Source of the DNA: Planctomycetota bacterium
Lineage (GTDB): Bacteria; Planctomycetota; Phycisphaerae; WQYP01
Direction: 5' to 3'
Assembly (NCBI GenBank): GCA_021810145.1
Contig: JAJZJL010000006.1
Location: forward strand, 1 to 62,544
DNA length: 62,544 nt
A program made the translations under genes and the position numbers. Of this stretch, positions 54,791 to 62,544 are shown one piece after another. The notes under the pieces are model-generated. The model saw nothing but the letters and a program-made list of their open reading frames with translations, made no database searches and was not told the DNA's origin. Position 1 is the stretch's first letter; each line of letters begins with the position of its first letter.

Positions 54791-55005
54791 AGCTTCCACG
54801 GACGGGGCTGCCGTGCTGCAATAAGCCAATGGCGTGTCGGAACCCGGCAACCCACTGCCGTCACGGCGCGGTATGAACAGGAAGAGATATACCGGCTATG
54901 GCAATTCGCTTGGCGCTGCACGGGCCACGCCGCAAGTGCGTTGTGCGTTCGCTTTGTCCCCGCCGGCCCTTCCGAATTGGCTCATTTTCGGCTAACGTGT
55001 CGGTT

Positions 55006-55782
55006 ATGCGAATATCGGTATGCATAATTTGTAAAAATGAGCTTGCCAAGATCGGCGTATGCCTTGACTCCGTCGCGTGGTGTGATGACATTGTCCTTGT
55101 GGATTCGGGTTCCACCGATGGCACCATTGAAAAAGCAGCCGGCCATCCGGCTCAACCGCGGGTGATACACCACGCCTGGAGTGGATACAATCAGCAGCGA
55201 CAATTCGCGGTGGGGCAATGCCGGCATCCATGGGTGCTGGCACTGGATGCGGATGAAGAATGTTCGCCGCAATTGACCGCTGAAATTCAGAATCTCTCCG
55301 AAGCCACAACCGCCGGCATTGCCATGTATGAAATGCCGCGAAGAAATTTTATTGCCCGGCGCTATGTGCGCTGCTGGTCGCCGGATTTTCAGGCCCGGTT
55401 GATTCATCAGCAGCGTGTGGACTGGGATGACAAAAGCGCGCCGGAAATCCGTCGCGCCAAGCCGGGCTTCAAGACGCAAAAGCTAAGCGGGCACCTGCTG
55501 CACAATCGTCTTTCCCCTTACATCGCCACCGATATCAATGATGGTCCGAGAATGGCCGAACATGCCGCAATTCTGGCGGAAAGTCTGCGCGTCCGGGGTA
55601 AACATGCCAAAATGCTGGATTTGTTCTTTCGACCGTGGTTGACGTTCGTGAAATATTACATTTTTCGCGGCGGCTTTCTGCAGGGACGATTTGGCCTGGT
55701 AATCTGCTATAAAACCACCATCGGCGTGATGCTCAAATACAGCGTGCTATACGCGAAGGAAGAACTGGATCAGGAAAAGTAG
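55006..55782 (+). CDS. Glycosyltransferase family 2 (WaaE/KdtX-like)
   Basis: A cytoplasmic GT-A fold enzyme, about 258 residues. It begins RISVCIICKNELAKIGVCLDS, then VLVDSGSTDGT (nucleotide-binding Asp) and LALDADEE, the DXD-type metal site. The later YVRCWSPDFQARLIHQ region and terminal hydrophobic segments (GRFGLVICYKTTIGVMLKY) fit the WaaE/KdtX-type lipopolysaccharide core glycosyltransferases. The ATG at 55006 is set by the family start; the frame extends to 54898 without homology. Its stop is 15-20 bases before the first repeat unit of the hairpin array. Confidence 0.85.
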   Translation: MRISVCIICKNELAKIGVCLDSVAWCDDIVLVDSGSTDGTIEKAAGHPAQPRVIHHAWSGYNQQRQFAVGQCRHPWVLALDADEECSPQLTAEIQNLSEATTAGIAMYEMPRRNFIARRYVRCWSPDFQARLIHQQRVDWDDKSAPEIRRAKPGFKTQKLSGHLLHNRLSPYIATDINDGPRMAEHAAILAESLRVRGKHAKMLDLFFRPWLTFVKYYIFRGGFLQGRFGLVICYKTTIGVMLKYSVLYAKEELDQEK

Positions 55783-55795
55783 TGGCACGGTGCAT

Positions 55796-56175
55796 AACAG
55801 AACACCAGGTGGCAACCCGGTGGTTGACCGTGGCACTGGACAAACCACCGGATTAGCCATCCGGTGTTCGCTGTAGCGGTGTGTAATGGCACACCGGGCG
55901 GCAAGGCGGTGGTTGGTCTGCGGCACCAGAACACCGGGTGACAACCCGGTGGTTGACCGCGGCACTGGACGAACCACCGGATTAATCATCCGGTGTTCGC
56001 TGTAGCGATGTGTAATGGCACACCGGGTGATAACCCGGTGGTTGATCGCAGCACTGGACAAACCACCGGATTAATCATCCGGTGTTCGCTGTAGCGGTGT
56101 GTAACAGCACGCCGGGTGATAACCCGGTGGTTGATTGCAGTACTGGACCAACCACCGGATTAATCATCCGGTGTT
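55796..56175. repeat. Hairpin repeat array A (four units)
   Basis: Tandem units with an 89-base period (hairpin starts 55844, 55973, 56062, 56151; the first step is 129 = 89 + 40). Each unit has hairpin alpha (arms CACCGGAT / ATCCGGTG, loop of 5) and hairpin beta (CACCGGGTGATAACCCGGTG or close variants). Between them is GTAG followed by CGGTGTG-TAATGG-CACACCG. The array starts just after the GT2 stop and its last alpha arm ends three bases before the first ATG of the transposase-like gene. Confidence 0.95.
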
Positions 56176-56189
56176 TTATGGAGATTGAA

Positions 56190-56708
56190 ATGGTTGGCCA
56201 CTTCGTGCTGCGAGCTTATCGATCATGGAACGCCGATAATCCAAATGGTTATGTGAAGCGCGGGCACCCTGGAATTCTTGCTCCGGATACACACATCGCC
56301 CGGTCCCGCGACCGCCTTGCCACGCAGCCACCTGTGGTGTGGGACGACCAACATCAGTATTTGATCATCGCCATTATTACGGACATGTGTGCCAAGGAAA
56401 CATGGCGGCTCCATGGGATCGCCACCACAGCAACGCACGTTCATGTGGTAGCCAGTTCGCGGCAGGAGATCGAACCTGTTGTGGTGCAACGCCGCATGAA
56501 GCAGCTATTGGGCAAACGGCTCAGTGAGGGCACGGGGAAAAAGGGTGGGCGTTGGCTTTCCCGCGGCGGAATTCCAACGCCGGTCAAAGACTCCAAGCAC
56601 CTGAATTATTTGTTGAAGCAGTATCTGCCACAGCAAGGAGGAATGTATTGGTGCGAAGGCATGGCGGAACCGCAGCGCACAACACGTGCGGAAACTCCAA
56701 TGCCGTAA
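56190..56708 (+). CDS. RAYT-like HUH/Y1 transposase
   Basis: A 172-residue protein resembling REP-associated tyrosine transposases and other IS200-like Y1 enzymes, which cut and join single-stranded DNA at hairpins. The metal-binding HUH motif is HVH at residues 83-85 (GIATTATHVHVVAS). The candidate nucleophile is Y140 in KHLNYLLKQYLP; Y145 is the alternative. The N-terminal SWNADNPNGYVKRGHP pattern resembles the WLPGDPRGWV-type start of planctomycete family members. I prefer the ATG at 56190, six bases after GGAG, over 56178. The upstream open frame lies inside repeat array A and is spurious. It is surrounded on both sides by copies of one hairpin repeat, as RAYT genes are. Confidence 0.75.
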   Translation: MVGHFVLRAYRSWNADNPNGYVKRGHPGILAPDTHIARSRDRLATQPPVVWDDQHQYLIIAIITDMCAKETWRLHGIATTATHVHVVASSRQEIEPVVVQRRMKQLLGKRLSEGTGKKGGRWLSRGGIPTPVKDSKHLNYLLKQYLPQQGGMYWCEGMAEPQRTTRAETPMP

Positions 56709-56711
56709 TAG

Positions 56712-58011
56712 AACACCGGGTTGCAAGCCGGTGGTTGACTGTGGCACCAGAACACCGGGTGACAACCCGGTGGTTGATTGTGGCACTAGAACACCGGGTG
56801 ATAACCCGGTGGTTGATCGCGGCACTGGACGAACCACCGGATTAGTCATCCGGTGTTCGCTTTGGCGGTGTGTAATGGCACACCGGGTGATAACCCGGTG
56901 GTTGATCGCAGCACTGGACAAACCACCGGATTAATCATCCGGTGTTCGCTGTAGCGGTGTGTAATGGCACACCGTGGTGTTAACCCGGTGGTTGGTCGTG
57001 GCACCAGAACACCGGGTGACAACCCGGTGGTTGATTGCGGCACTGGACAGACCACCGGATTAATCATCCGGTGTTCGGCTGTAGCGGTGTGTAATGGCAC
57101 GCCGTGGTGACAACCCGGTGGCTGATTGCGGCACTGGACCAACCACCGGATTAGCCATCCGGTGTTCCCTGTCGCGGTGTGTAATGGCACACTGTGGTGA
57201 TAACCCGGTGGTTGATCGCGGCACTGGACAAACCACCGGATTAATCATCCGGTGTTCGCTTTGGCGGTGTGTAATGGCACACCGTGGTGATAACCCGGTG
57301 GTTGATCGCGGCACTGGACAAACCACCGGATTAATCATCCGGTGTTCGCTTTGGCGGTGTGTAATGGCACACCGTGGTGATAACCCGGTGGTTGGTCTGC
57401 AGTACTGGGAAAACCACCGGATTAGCCATCCGGTGTTCGCTGTAGCGGTGTGTAATGGCACACCGTGGTGGCAACCCGGTGGCTGATCGCGGCACTGGAC
57501 AAACCACCGGATTAGTCATCCGGTGTTCGCTGTAGCGATGTGTAATGGCACACCGTGGTGTTAACCCGGTGGTTGATCGCTGCACTGGACAAACCACCGG
57601 ATTAGCCATCCGGTGTTCGCTGTAGCGGTGTGTAATGGCACACCGGGTGGCAAGGCGGTGGTTGGTCTGCGGCACTAGAACACCGGGTGACAACCCGGTG
57701 GTTGATTGTGGCACTGGACGAACCACCGGATTAATCATCCGGTGTTCGCTGTAGCGGTGTGTAATGGCACACCGGGTGACAACCCGGTGGCTGATCGCGG
57801 CACTGGACCAGCCACCGGATTAGCCATCCGGTGTTCGCTGTCGCGGTGTGTAATGGCACACCGGGTGGCAACCCGGTGGTTGACTGTGGCACCAGAACAC
57901 CGGGTGATAACCCGGTGGTTGATCGCGGCACTGGACGAACCACCGGATTAATCATCCGGTGTTCGCTGTAGCGATGTGTAATGGCACACCGTGGTGGCAA
58001 GGCGGTGGTTG
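56712..58011. repeat. Hairpin repeat array B (twelve units)
   Basis: The largest array, about 1.3 kb. Alpha hairpins start at 56833, 56922, 57051, 57142, 57232, 57322, 57413, 57503, 57593, 57722, 57811 and 57939. Steps are mostly 89-91, with three of 128-129 that carry an additional 40-base beta element. Units from about 57090 to 57560 have CACCGTGGTG in place of CACCGGGTG (period 90), which breaks the beta stem. Loop variants of alpha are TAATC, TAGCC and TAGTC. The array starts three bases after the transposase-like stop and ends before the TPR membrane protein gene. Confidence 0.95.
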
Positions 58012-58043
58012 ATCGGCTGGTTCTTTGCCAAGTCGGGCAGGTT

Positions 58044-60287
58044 ATGTTCAAATATACTCCTATGTCTAAACTGTCGCCCGTACCATCTGATCCGGCGGTG
58101 TCCTCTGGCTCCACAGTAAACGCAGCCGCAAAGGCCGGAAGATGGTCGGCATGGTGCCAGTTCATCGGGGCCGCATTGGCGCTGCTGTTGCTGACACAAA
58201 TTGCCTATTGGCCGCTTCATACCGCAGGTTATATCTGGGATGACGCCGAATGGCTGTTGCAAAATCATTTTGTGCATCACTGGCGGGGGTTGTGGAGTAT
58301 CTGGTTGAACCCGAAGGCTTCGATCCAGTACTACCCCTTGGTTTACACCGCGTTTGTGGTGCAGTGGCACCTGTGGGGCGCTGACGCTTTTGGCTACCAT
58401 TTGGTTAACATTTGTTTGCAGGGACTCAACGCCATATTGCTATGGCGCATTTTAGTGAACCTGAACCTGCGTGGCGCATGGGTGGCGGCGGCCATTTGGG
58501 CCATTCATCCCGTGCAAGTGGAGACAGTGGGATGGGTCGTGGAGCAGAAGAGCCTGTTATCCGCGTTGTTTCTTTTCCCGGCGATACTGGCATGGATTCG
58601 TTTCGCCGATTTGCCGGGGCCGCGTCCGGCTGACGCGCCATTTCTCACTGCGCGTGAAGGGCGTTTTTATATTCTGGGAACTGTGGCATTTCTCTTGTCA
58701 CTGCTGGCAAAAACCGATGCCTGCATTATACCCGTTGTTCTCTTGTTCATCCTGGGGTGGAAGCGTGCTGGGCCGCACCGGCGTGATGTGCTACTCCTGG
58801 CTCCTTGGATGTTGCTGGGATTTCTGGCAGCACTGATGACGATTCATATTGAGCATGGGCAGGTCGGTGCCCATGGACATATTTACCACTACACAATTGC
58901 GCAACATCTTATCATTGCGGGCAAGGATTTGTGGTTTTATCCCGTCAAATTATTCTGGCCCTGGCCGATGATGGAAGTTTACCCACGCTGGCACATCAAT
59001 CATTTTGCGATGTGGCAGTGGATATTTCCGGTATCCGCATGTGCGGTGCCGATAATACTCCTGGCTTTGTCCAGAAAAATCGGCCGTGGGCCATTCGCGG
59101 CGGCGTCGGCTTATGGATTGCTGATTTCCCCTCTGCTGGGTTTTATTGCGTTCTACACAGAAATTTACACCTTCGTTGCGGACCATTACCAGTACCTGGC
59201 CTGCATCGGAATTATTGTTCTTATAACACAAGCCGCCGTTCGCATATTAGATCGGGTGGCCAACGCCCCCTCTGACCCATCGGTCAGTCCCGCTTCACCG
59301 GTGGGAACGGGGACGGCGGGAACTTTCCCGTGGCTGGCCATATCCATTTCAGCCCTGGTGCTTTTGACTCTCGGAACGATGACTTGGGCACAAAGTGAAG
59401 TTTATACACCGCCCATGCGAGTCTGGAAGCATGATCTGAGATACAATCCGACGTGCTGGGTGGCGATGCAGCAAATTGGTGCCTACGATTTTGTGCAGGG
59501 GCGACATAGGGAAGGCTTGGCATTACTGCATAAAGCCAACCAGCTTTCCCATGGCGAAAATTTTGTAGTTAACTCCAACCTGGGCGACGCCTACCGTGCG
59601 CTGCGACAGTATGCCAGAGCTATACCCTATTATCGTCGTTCCCTGGCCGACGCCACCATACAGCCACCAACAATCCGGCGATTGGTGCAATGTTATGAAG
59701 CGATGGGCAACTGGGCCCGAGCGTACCAGGATCTGCTGCGAGCCGTACGCTTATTGCCACGATCGGCAACGTTACAAACGCAATTGGCGGATATGCTGGC
59801 CAAAGCGCGGCATCCGAAACGCGCAATCCCGCATTTCCGGATCGCCATAGAATACCAACCGGACAACACCAAAGCTCTGTTAGGTCTGGCCCAGTCGCTG
59901 GCCCGGCTGGGCCAATGGCAAGAAGCTATTCCCTATTATCAACGGGCACTGAAAGTGTCACCTGCCTTTGTCCGAGGCCATTTTGTTTATGGCTTCGGTT
60001 TGCTGCAACATGGCGATCCCGCTGCAGCCGCTGCCGAGTTTCAAAAGGTTTTAGGATTAGGTCGACAATTGCGGCTGCAACAGCATACTCTGGGCCGACA
60101 TTTACTTCCTGAGCCGTGGCGAATTCAGACGCATCAACAATTGGCTTTGGCTTTGATGGCCCTGCATCATCCCAAGCAGGCCGCAGTCCAGAATTTGCTG
60201 GCTAGATCGCTGCTGCGGCGCCAGCAGCAATGGACGAAAAAGCAAACGAAGAAGTATCGCCAGGCCTCCGGGGGCGTCGCGCGCTAG
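58044..60287 (+). CDS. TPR-containing GT-C-like membrane protein
   Basis: A protein of about 747 residues. Residues 30-440 hold about ten transmembrane helices and resemble O-glycosyltransferase-type membrane proteins that end in TPRs (TMTC-like): early motif YIWDDAEWLLQNHFVHHW with acidic residues in the first loop, then HPVQVETVGWVVEQKSLLSALF, a signature stretch of the family. Residues about 470-700 are tetratricopeptide repeats, e.g. YARAIPYYRRSLADATIQP and WQEAIPYYQRALKVSPAF. Start is uncertain: ATG at 58044 or 58062, no clear ribosome binding site. The gene is bracketed by arrays B and C, and its stop TAG is the first triplet of array C. Confidence 0.75.
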   Translation: MFKYTPMSKLSPVPSDPAVSSGSTVNAAAKAGRWSAWCQFIGAALALLLLTQIAYWPLHTAGYIWDDAEWLLQNHFVHHWRGLWSIWLNPKASIQYYPLVYTAFVVQWHLWGADAFGYHLVNICLQGLNAILLWRILVNLNLRGAWVAAAIWAIHPVQVETVGWVVEQKSLLSALFLFPAILAWIRFADLPGPRPADAPFLTAREGRFYILGTVAFLLSLLAKTDACIIPVVLLFILGWKRAGPHRRDVLLLAPWMLLGFLAALMTIHIEHGQVGAHGHIYHYTIAQHLIIAGKDLWFYPVKLFWPWPMMEVYPRWHINHFAMWQWIFPVSACAVPIILLALSRKIGRGPFAAASAYGLLISPLLGFIAFYTEIYTFVADHYQYLACIGIIVLITQAAVRILDRVANAPSDPSVSPASPVGTGTAGTFPWLAISISALVLLTLGTMTWAQSEVYTPPMRVWKHDLRYNPTCWVAMQQIGAYDFVQGRHREGLALLHKANQLSHGENFVVNSNLGDAYRALRQYARAIPYYRRSLADATIQPPTIRRLVQCYEAMGNWARAYQDLLRAVRLLPRSATLQTQLADMLAKARHPKRAIPHFRIAIEYQPDNTKALLGLAQSLARLGQWQEAIPYYQRALKVSPAFVRGHFVYGFGLLQHGDPAAAAAEFQKVLGLGRQLRLQQHTLGRHLLPEPWRIQTHQQLALALMALHHPKQAAVQNLLARSLLRRQQQWTKKQTKKYRQASGGVAR

Positions 60288-60536
60288 AACACCGGGTGTT
60301 AACGCGGTGGTTGATCGCAGCACTGGACGAACCACCGGATTAATCATCCGGTGTTCGCTGTAGCGGTGTGCAATGGCACACCGGGTGTTAACCCGGTGGT
60401 TGATCGCGGCACTGGACGAACCACCGGATTAATCATCCGGTGTTCGCTGTAGCGGTGTGTAATGGAACACCGTGGTGATAACCCGGTGGTTGATCGTGGC
60501 ACTGGACAAACCACCGGATTAATCATCCGGTGTTCG
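60285..60536. repeat. Hairpin repeat array C (three units)
   Basis: Alpha hairpins start at 60331, 60420 and 60510 (steps 89 and 90), alternating with three beta elements. The array begins in the stop codon of the TPR gene (TAGAACACC) and ends right after an alpha hairpin, next to the pseudopilin terminator. Sequence is nearly identical to arrays A and B. Confidence 0.95.
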
Positions 60537-60544
60537 GGGTGGCA

Positions 60545-60582
60545 AAGAAAGCGGCCCGTCTGGACGCATCCAGACGGGCCGC
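60545..60582 (-). terminator. Intrinsic terminator of the pseudopilin gene
   Basis: GCGGCCCGTCTGGA (60551-60564), loop CGCA and TCCAGACGGGCCGC (60569-60582) form a perfect 14-bp stem. On the minus strand it is followed by TTTCTTT. It ends the pseudopilin transcript and abuts array C. Confidence 0.88.
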
Positions 60583-60620
60583 AACATGTTCAAGACATCA
60601 GGAATACTTCAGATGGCAGG

Positions 60621-61667
60621 TTACCATGCACCCGAGGTGACATCACGCGCTGGAACCATGCAGATGTCATAAGGTGGCGTGTTGAAATTAGTCTCCACTT
60701 TGGTCGCCACGGCGGCCTGGCCGGTACTCGAGTTGCTAGACGACGAGTCGCCTGTGGTACCCGGAGGATCAGAGGTGTTATTTTGGTAAGTAAAAATGTT
60801 ATCGCCGCTCTGGCCAACATAGGGGTTGACTTCCCACGAAACGTGATCATCACCAAAGCCGACATTCTGGCCATCGCCATTGTGGTTGCCGGAATTGTAA
60901 ATGTAGTTTCCATAGGTGTTGCCCACGACGGGCTCGGTCGTAAGGCGCTGCAGTGTGCTGCCGGTGGCACCGGTGCCACTGAGTGGGGCCATATCGGAAA
61001 CTACCGGAACATCCGAACCGGAGTTATCCGTCCACCAGCCGCCGACGCCAGCCGGACTCGAGGCACCCGTCGCAGGTGTCTGCCATGGGAAAGCAATCGA
61101 ATAACTCTCCCCTTGGCCGGTTGTGCTGGGGGTGGGCTTTGCGCTGTCTGTCAAGATGCCGAAGTTGGGCTGATACCATGCGACCGAGGCACCATTGCTG
61201 GAGTATTCCAGCGAGGGTGTGGTCGCTATCGGATCCGACGGGCAGATGAAACTCTTCGGGGTGTCCTGACCTTGCAGGACCAACAACCACAAGCAGGACA
61301 GTGGATCGCAAACGGTAGGTGCGCTCGCACCCGCAGAGGTCTCGTACCATGTCTGGGTGACGGTCCCTGCAGTGCCCTGTACAACTGTTCCGCCGCCACC
61401 TGCCACGCCTGGGCCACCACTGGTACCGCTAAGAAGACCCGTGCCTATTCCCGGCGTTACCGGGAACTGCGAGTTGTTGCTCTGGGCGTAAATATAGCAT
61501 GATTGAATGATACCGCGAATGTTCGCCGAGCAGACCGCTCGATTGGCCAGTTCCTTGGCACGAGCCAAGCTGGGTAACAGAATGGCAATGAGCAGAGCGA
61601 TGATCGAGATCACCACGAGCAGCTCAATGAGGGTAAACCCTCGTTTTTTGACGATGTAACTTCGCAT
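60621..61667 (-). CDS. Type II secretion-type pseudopilin / prepilin-like protein
   Basis: A protein of about 348 residues with a class III signal: [20 protein letters not shown], cleaved by prepilin peptidase after Gly, with Glu at position 5 of the mature chain. The hydrophobic helix is followed by [20 protein letters not shown], typical of the large planctomycete prepilin-like family. The globular part is Ser/Gly/Thr-rich. An extended Gly/Ala/Thr stretch lies near residues 90-110. The ATG at 61667 has GGAGG eight bases upstream. These proteins are very numerous in planctomycetes and their assembled structures are mostly uncharacterised. A long structured leader precedes it. Confidence 0.85.
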   Translation of the reverse strand: MRSYIVKKRGFTLIELLVVISIIALLIAILLPSLARAKELANRAVCSANIRGIIQSCYIYAQSNNSQFPVTPGIGTGLLSGTSGGPGVAGGGGTVVQGTAGTVTQTWYETSAGASAPTVCDPLSCLWLLVLQGQDTPKSFICPSDPIATTPSLEYSSNGASVAWYQPNFGILTDSAKPTPSTTGQGESYSIAFPWQTPATGASSPAGVGGWWTDNSGSDVPVVSDMAPLSGTGATGSTLQRLTTEPVVGNTYGNYIYNSGNHNGDGQNVGFGDDHVSWEVNPYVGQSGDNIFTYQNNTSDPPGTTGDSSSSNSSTGQAAVATKVETNFNTPPYDICMVPARDVTSGAW

Positions 61668-61783
61668 AATGGAAGCCTCCGAAAAAGAGAGAAACACTTA
61701 ACTGCGTGCCCTGCAACCGATCTGTTGCCAATCTTGTCCGTGTTGACGTGTCACGATCAGCAATAGTTATCGGAATCGAACGC

Positions 61784-61942
61784 CGCGCGGGAGCCAAGGA
61801 AGGCATCGGCTTTTTCGAACCAGAGGAAACACTCCCTTGGCTTCGCCGATTCGGATGAGCCTGCGCGTGGTGGCTCCGGACTGCACAGTCCGAACATAAG
61901 CCACCTCAAAAGCTTTCCAGCTCTTTTAGGTTCTGAGCTGGA
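61784..61942 (-). ncRNA. Candidate structured leader RNA upstream of pseudopilin gene
   Basis: Read on the minus strand, this stretch holds: stem P1 (TCCAGCTC / GAGCTGGA, 11-base loop, 61942-61916); stem P2 (GGTGGCT / AGCCACC, with an inner CGGACTG-TG-CAGTCCG hairpin and a 6:1 asymmetric internal loop, 61905-61869); and two interleaved helices, ATCGGC / GCCGAT and AGCCAAGG / CCTTGGCT (61850-61792), in an a-b-a'-b' order that defines a pseudoknot. A short CGCGC / GCGCG helix could close the last domain. I do not recognise a known riboswitch. This is inference from base pairing only. Confidence 0.4.
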
Positions 61943-62544
61943 CACACAATTCTTATGTTTTTTAACGCCGCCCGTTTTGCGGGGCGCAACCATACCACCG
62001 GAACCTGGCCAGATTGTTTACGAGACCCGTGCCTGCGGTTCCGGTATTACCGGCGACGGATCAGACGAACATGATGGTGGGTTGCGTAGGGGCGGAATAA
62101 AAATAAGGCTTCAAAGCCGGCGGCACCGAAAAATCGGAGCCATGTATTTATAATGACGGTATACGAAACAATCGCTCCTGCAACACACCAGCAAGTATGC
62201 TATCACCAGTTATCGGCGGGGTCAAGAAGATTCTTAAGGAAATGTAAAAAAATAAAAATTATGGGCGACCGATCCCTTCTGATTAATTGGAATCGCCAGT
62301 TTATCGGCTGGTGCGGTCGTGGCACTTCCGATAATGAAAAGATCACTTGATAACCGATATACAGGAATTGGCGTCACCGTTAACTATTTAACGGATGATA
62401 GCGCCATGTGAGCGTGGCGCGACGTTTGGATGCGCATGGACGGATTCCGGTTGCATGGAAATTCGCTTATATAATTTGTTTTGCGAATTTCACTATGGTC
62501 ATTTGCCTCCCTAGACTGATTTATGTAGAACAGAGGATATACGG
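61943..62544. other. Terminal non-coding stretch
   Basis: About 600 bases to the window end with no convincing gene on either strand. Apart from the candidate promoter at 62197-62225 it includes a CCGGTA-T-TACCGG palindrome near 62041-62053. An AGAGGA at 62532-62537 near the edge may be the ribosome binding site of a gene outside the window. Confidence 0.35.
62197..62225 (-). promoter_or_regulatory. Candidate promoter of the pseudopilin gene
   Basis: On the minus strand TTGACC (62225-62220), 17 bases and TAGCAT (62202-62197) match sigma70 hexamers. Transcription would start near 62190 and give a leader of about 520 nt that includes the structured region. Confidence 0.5.

Noticed and set aside
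55747..57951. Long open frames on both strands across the repeat arrays (repeated NPVVDRGTG or CHYTPLQRT-type peptides)
   Set aside because: They arise because the 90-base unit is a multiple of three and lacks stops in several frames. They exist on both strands at once, lack ribosome binding sites and follow the DNA repeat exactly.
55790..58010. CRISPR array
   Set aside because: The sequences between hairpins are near-identical from unit to unit, so there are no unique spacers, and no cas gene is present.
55790..60540. Integron cassette array with attC sites
   Set aside because: No integrase gene is present, most repeats have no gene between them, and the hairpins are too short and too uniform for attC sites.
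61805..61830. tRNA-like GGTTCGAA on the minus strand in the pseudopilin leader
   Set aside because: It resembles a T-loop but lacks the acceptor stem, the D-arm and a terminal CCA context.
61784..61905. Class I c-di-GMP (GEMM) or cobalamin riboswitch in the same leader
   Set aside because: The conserved GEMM tetraloop receptor and GGACGCAAAGCC-like core, and the cobalamin GCCACTG box context, could not be found. Kept only as an unclassified structured RNA.
62153..62350. 65-residue plus-strand frame near the window end
   Set aside because: No ribosome binding site, no family features, and it overlaps the candidate promoter of the pseudopilin gene.

Overview
The window is a bacterial chromosome segment of moderate-to-high GC. 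Its gene content fits a planctomycete, most likely of the Phycisphaerae type. This is inferred from families, not proven. The clues are two PEP-CTERM surface proteins, a pseudopilin with a [23 protein letters not shown] N-terminus, DUF4159, DUF1844, DUF4340 and GldG-type proteins, a GYF_2-domain protein, TPR/GT-C membrane proteins, and many ECF sigma and anti-sigma genes.

Layout. 0-4 kb: a SapC-family gene cut by the window edge, an orphan DNA methylase, and a two-gene unit of a GHMP sugar kinase and a DUF2156/GNAT-like protein. 4-7 kb: nuoA-nuoB behind a clear sigma70 promoter, then an ECF sigma and RskA-type anti-sigma pair. 7-12.4 kb: polX, an SRPBCC-MarR operon with a well-formed promoter and operator, ispD and csrA. 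12.7-19 kb: ResB and CcsA cytochrome c maturation proteins, OsmC, DUF1844 and pyrD. 19-28 kb: a second ECF sigma locus with a PDZ protein, then an ABC-2 exporter plus GldG and DUF4340 operon. 28-35 kb: nuoJKLMN. Complex I is therefore split, and nuoC-I are not in this window. 35-39 kb: aspartate aminotransferase and two monocistronic PEP-CTERM genes with matching promoters and strong terminators. 39-50 kb: ribH-nusB, a tandem pair of ClC-CBS channels, an MFS-PlsC fusion, an aldo/keto reductase, a CPBP protease, gap and a FabZ-like dehydratase. 50-55.8 kb: a DUF4159 protein, a GYF_2 protein and two glycosyltransferases.

The most unusual part is 55.8-60.5 kb. Three arrays made of one hairpin-rich unit (basic period 89-90 bp, with 40-bp insertions giving 129) contain about 19 copies of one hairpin and about 26 of another. 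They abut the stop codons of three consecutive genes. The middle gene is a small HUH/Y1 transposase-like protein resembling REP-associated tyrosine transposases (RAYTs). Most units carry GTAG directly 5' of a hairpin, which is the REP signature. The arms of each unit can pair in two mutually exclusive ways. This looks like a greatly expanded REPtron, with the likely processing enzyme sitting inside its own substrate array.

The window ends with a minus-strand pseudopilin gene. It is preceded by a candidate promoter about 520 nt upstream and by a leader with nested stems and an apparent pseudoknot, possibly a regulatory RNA.
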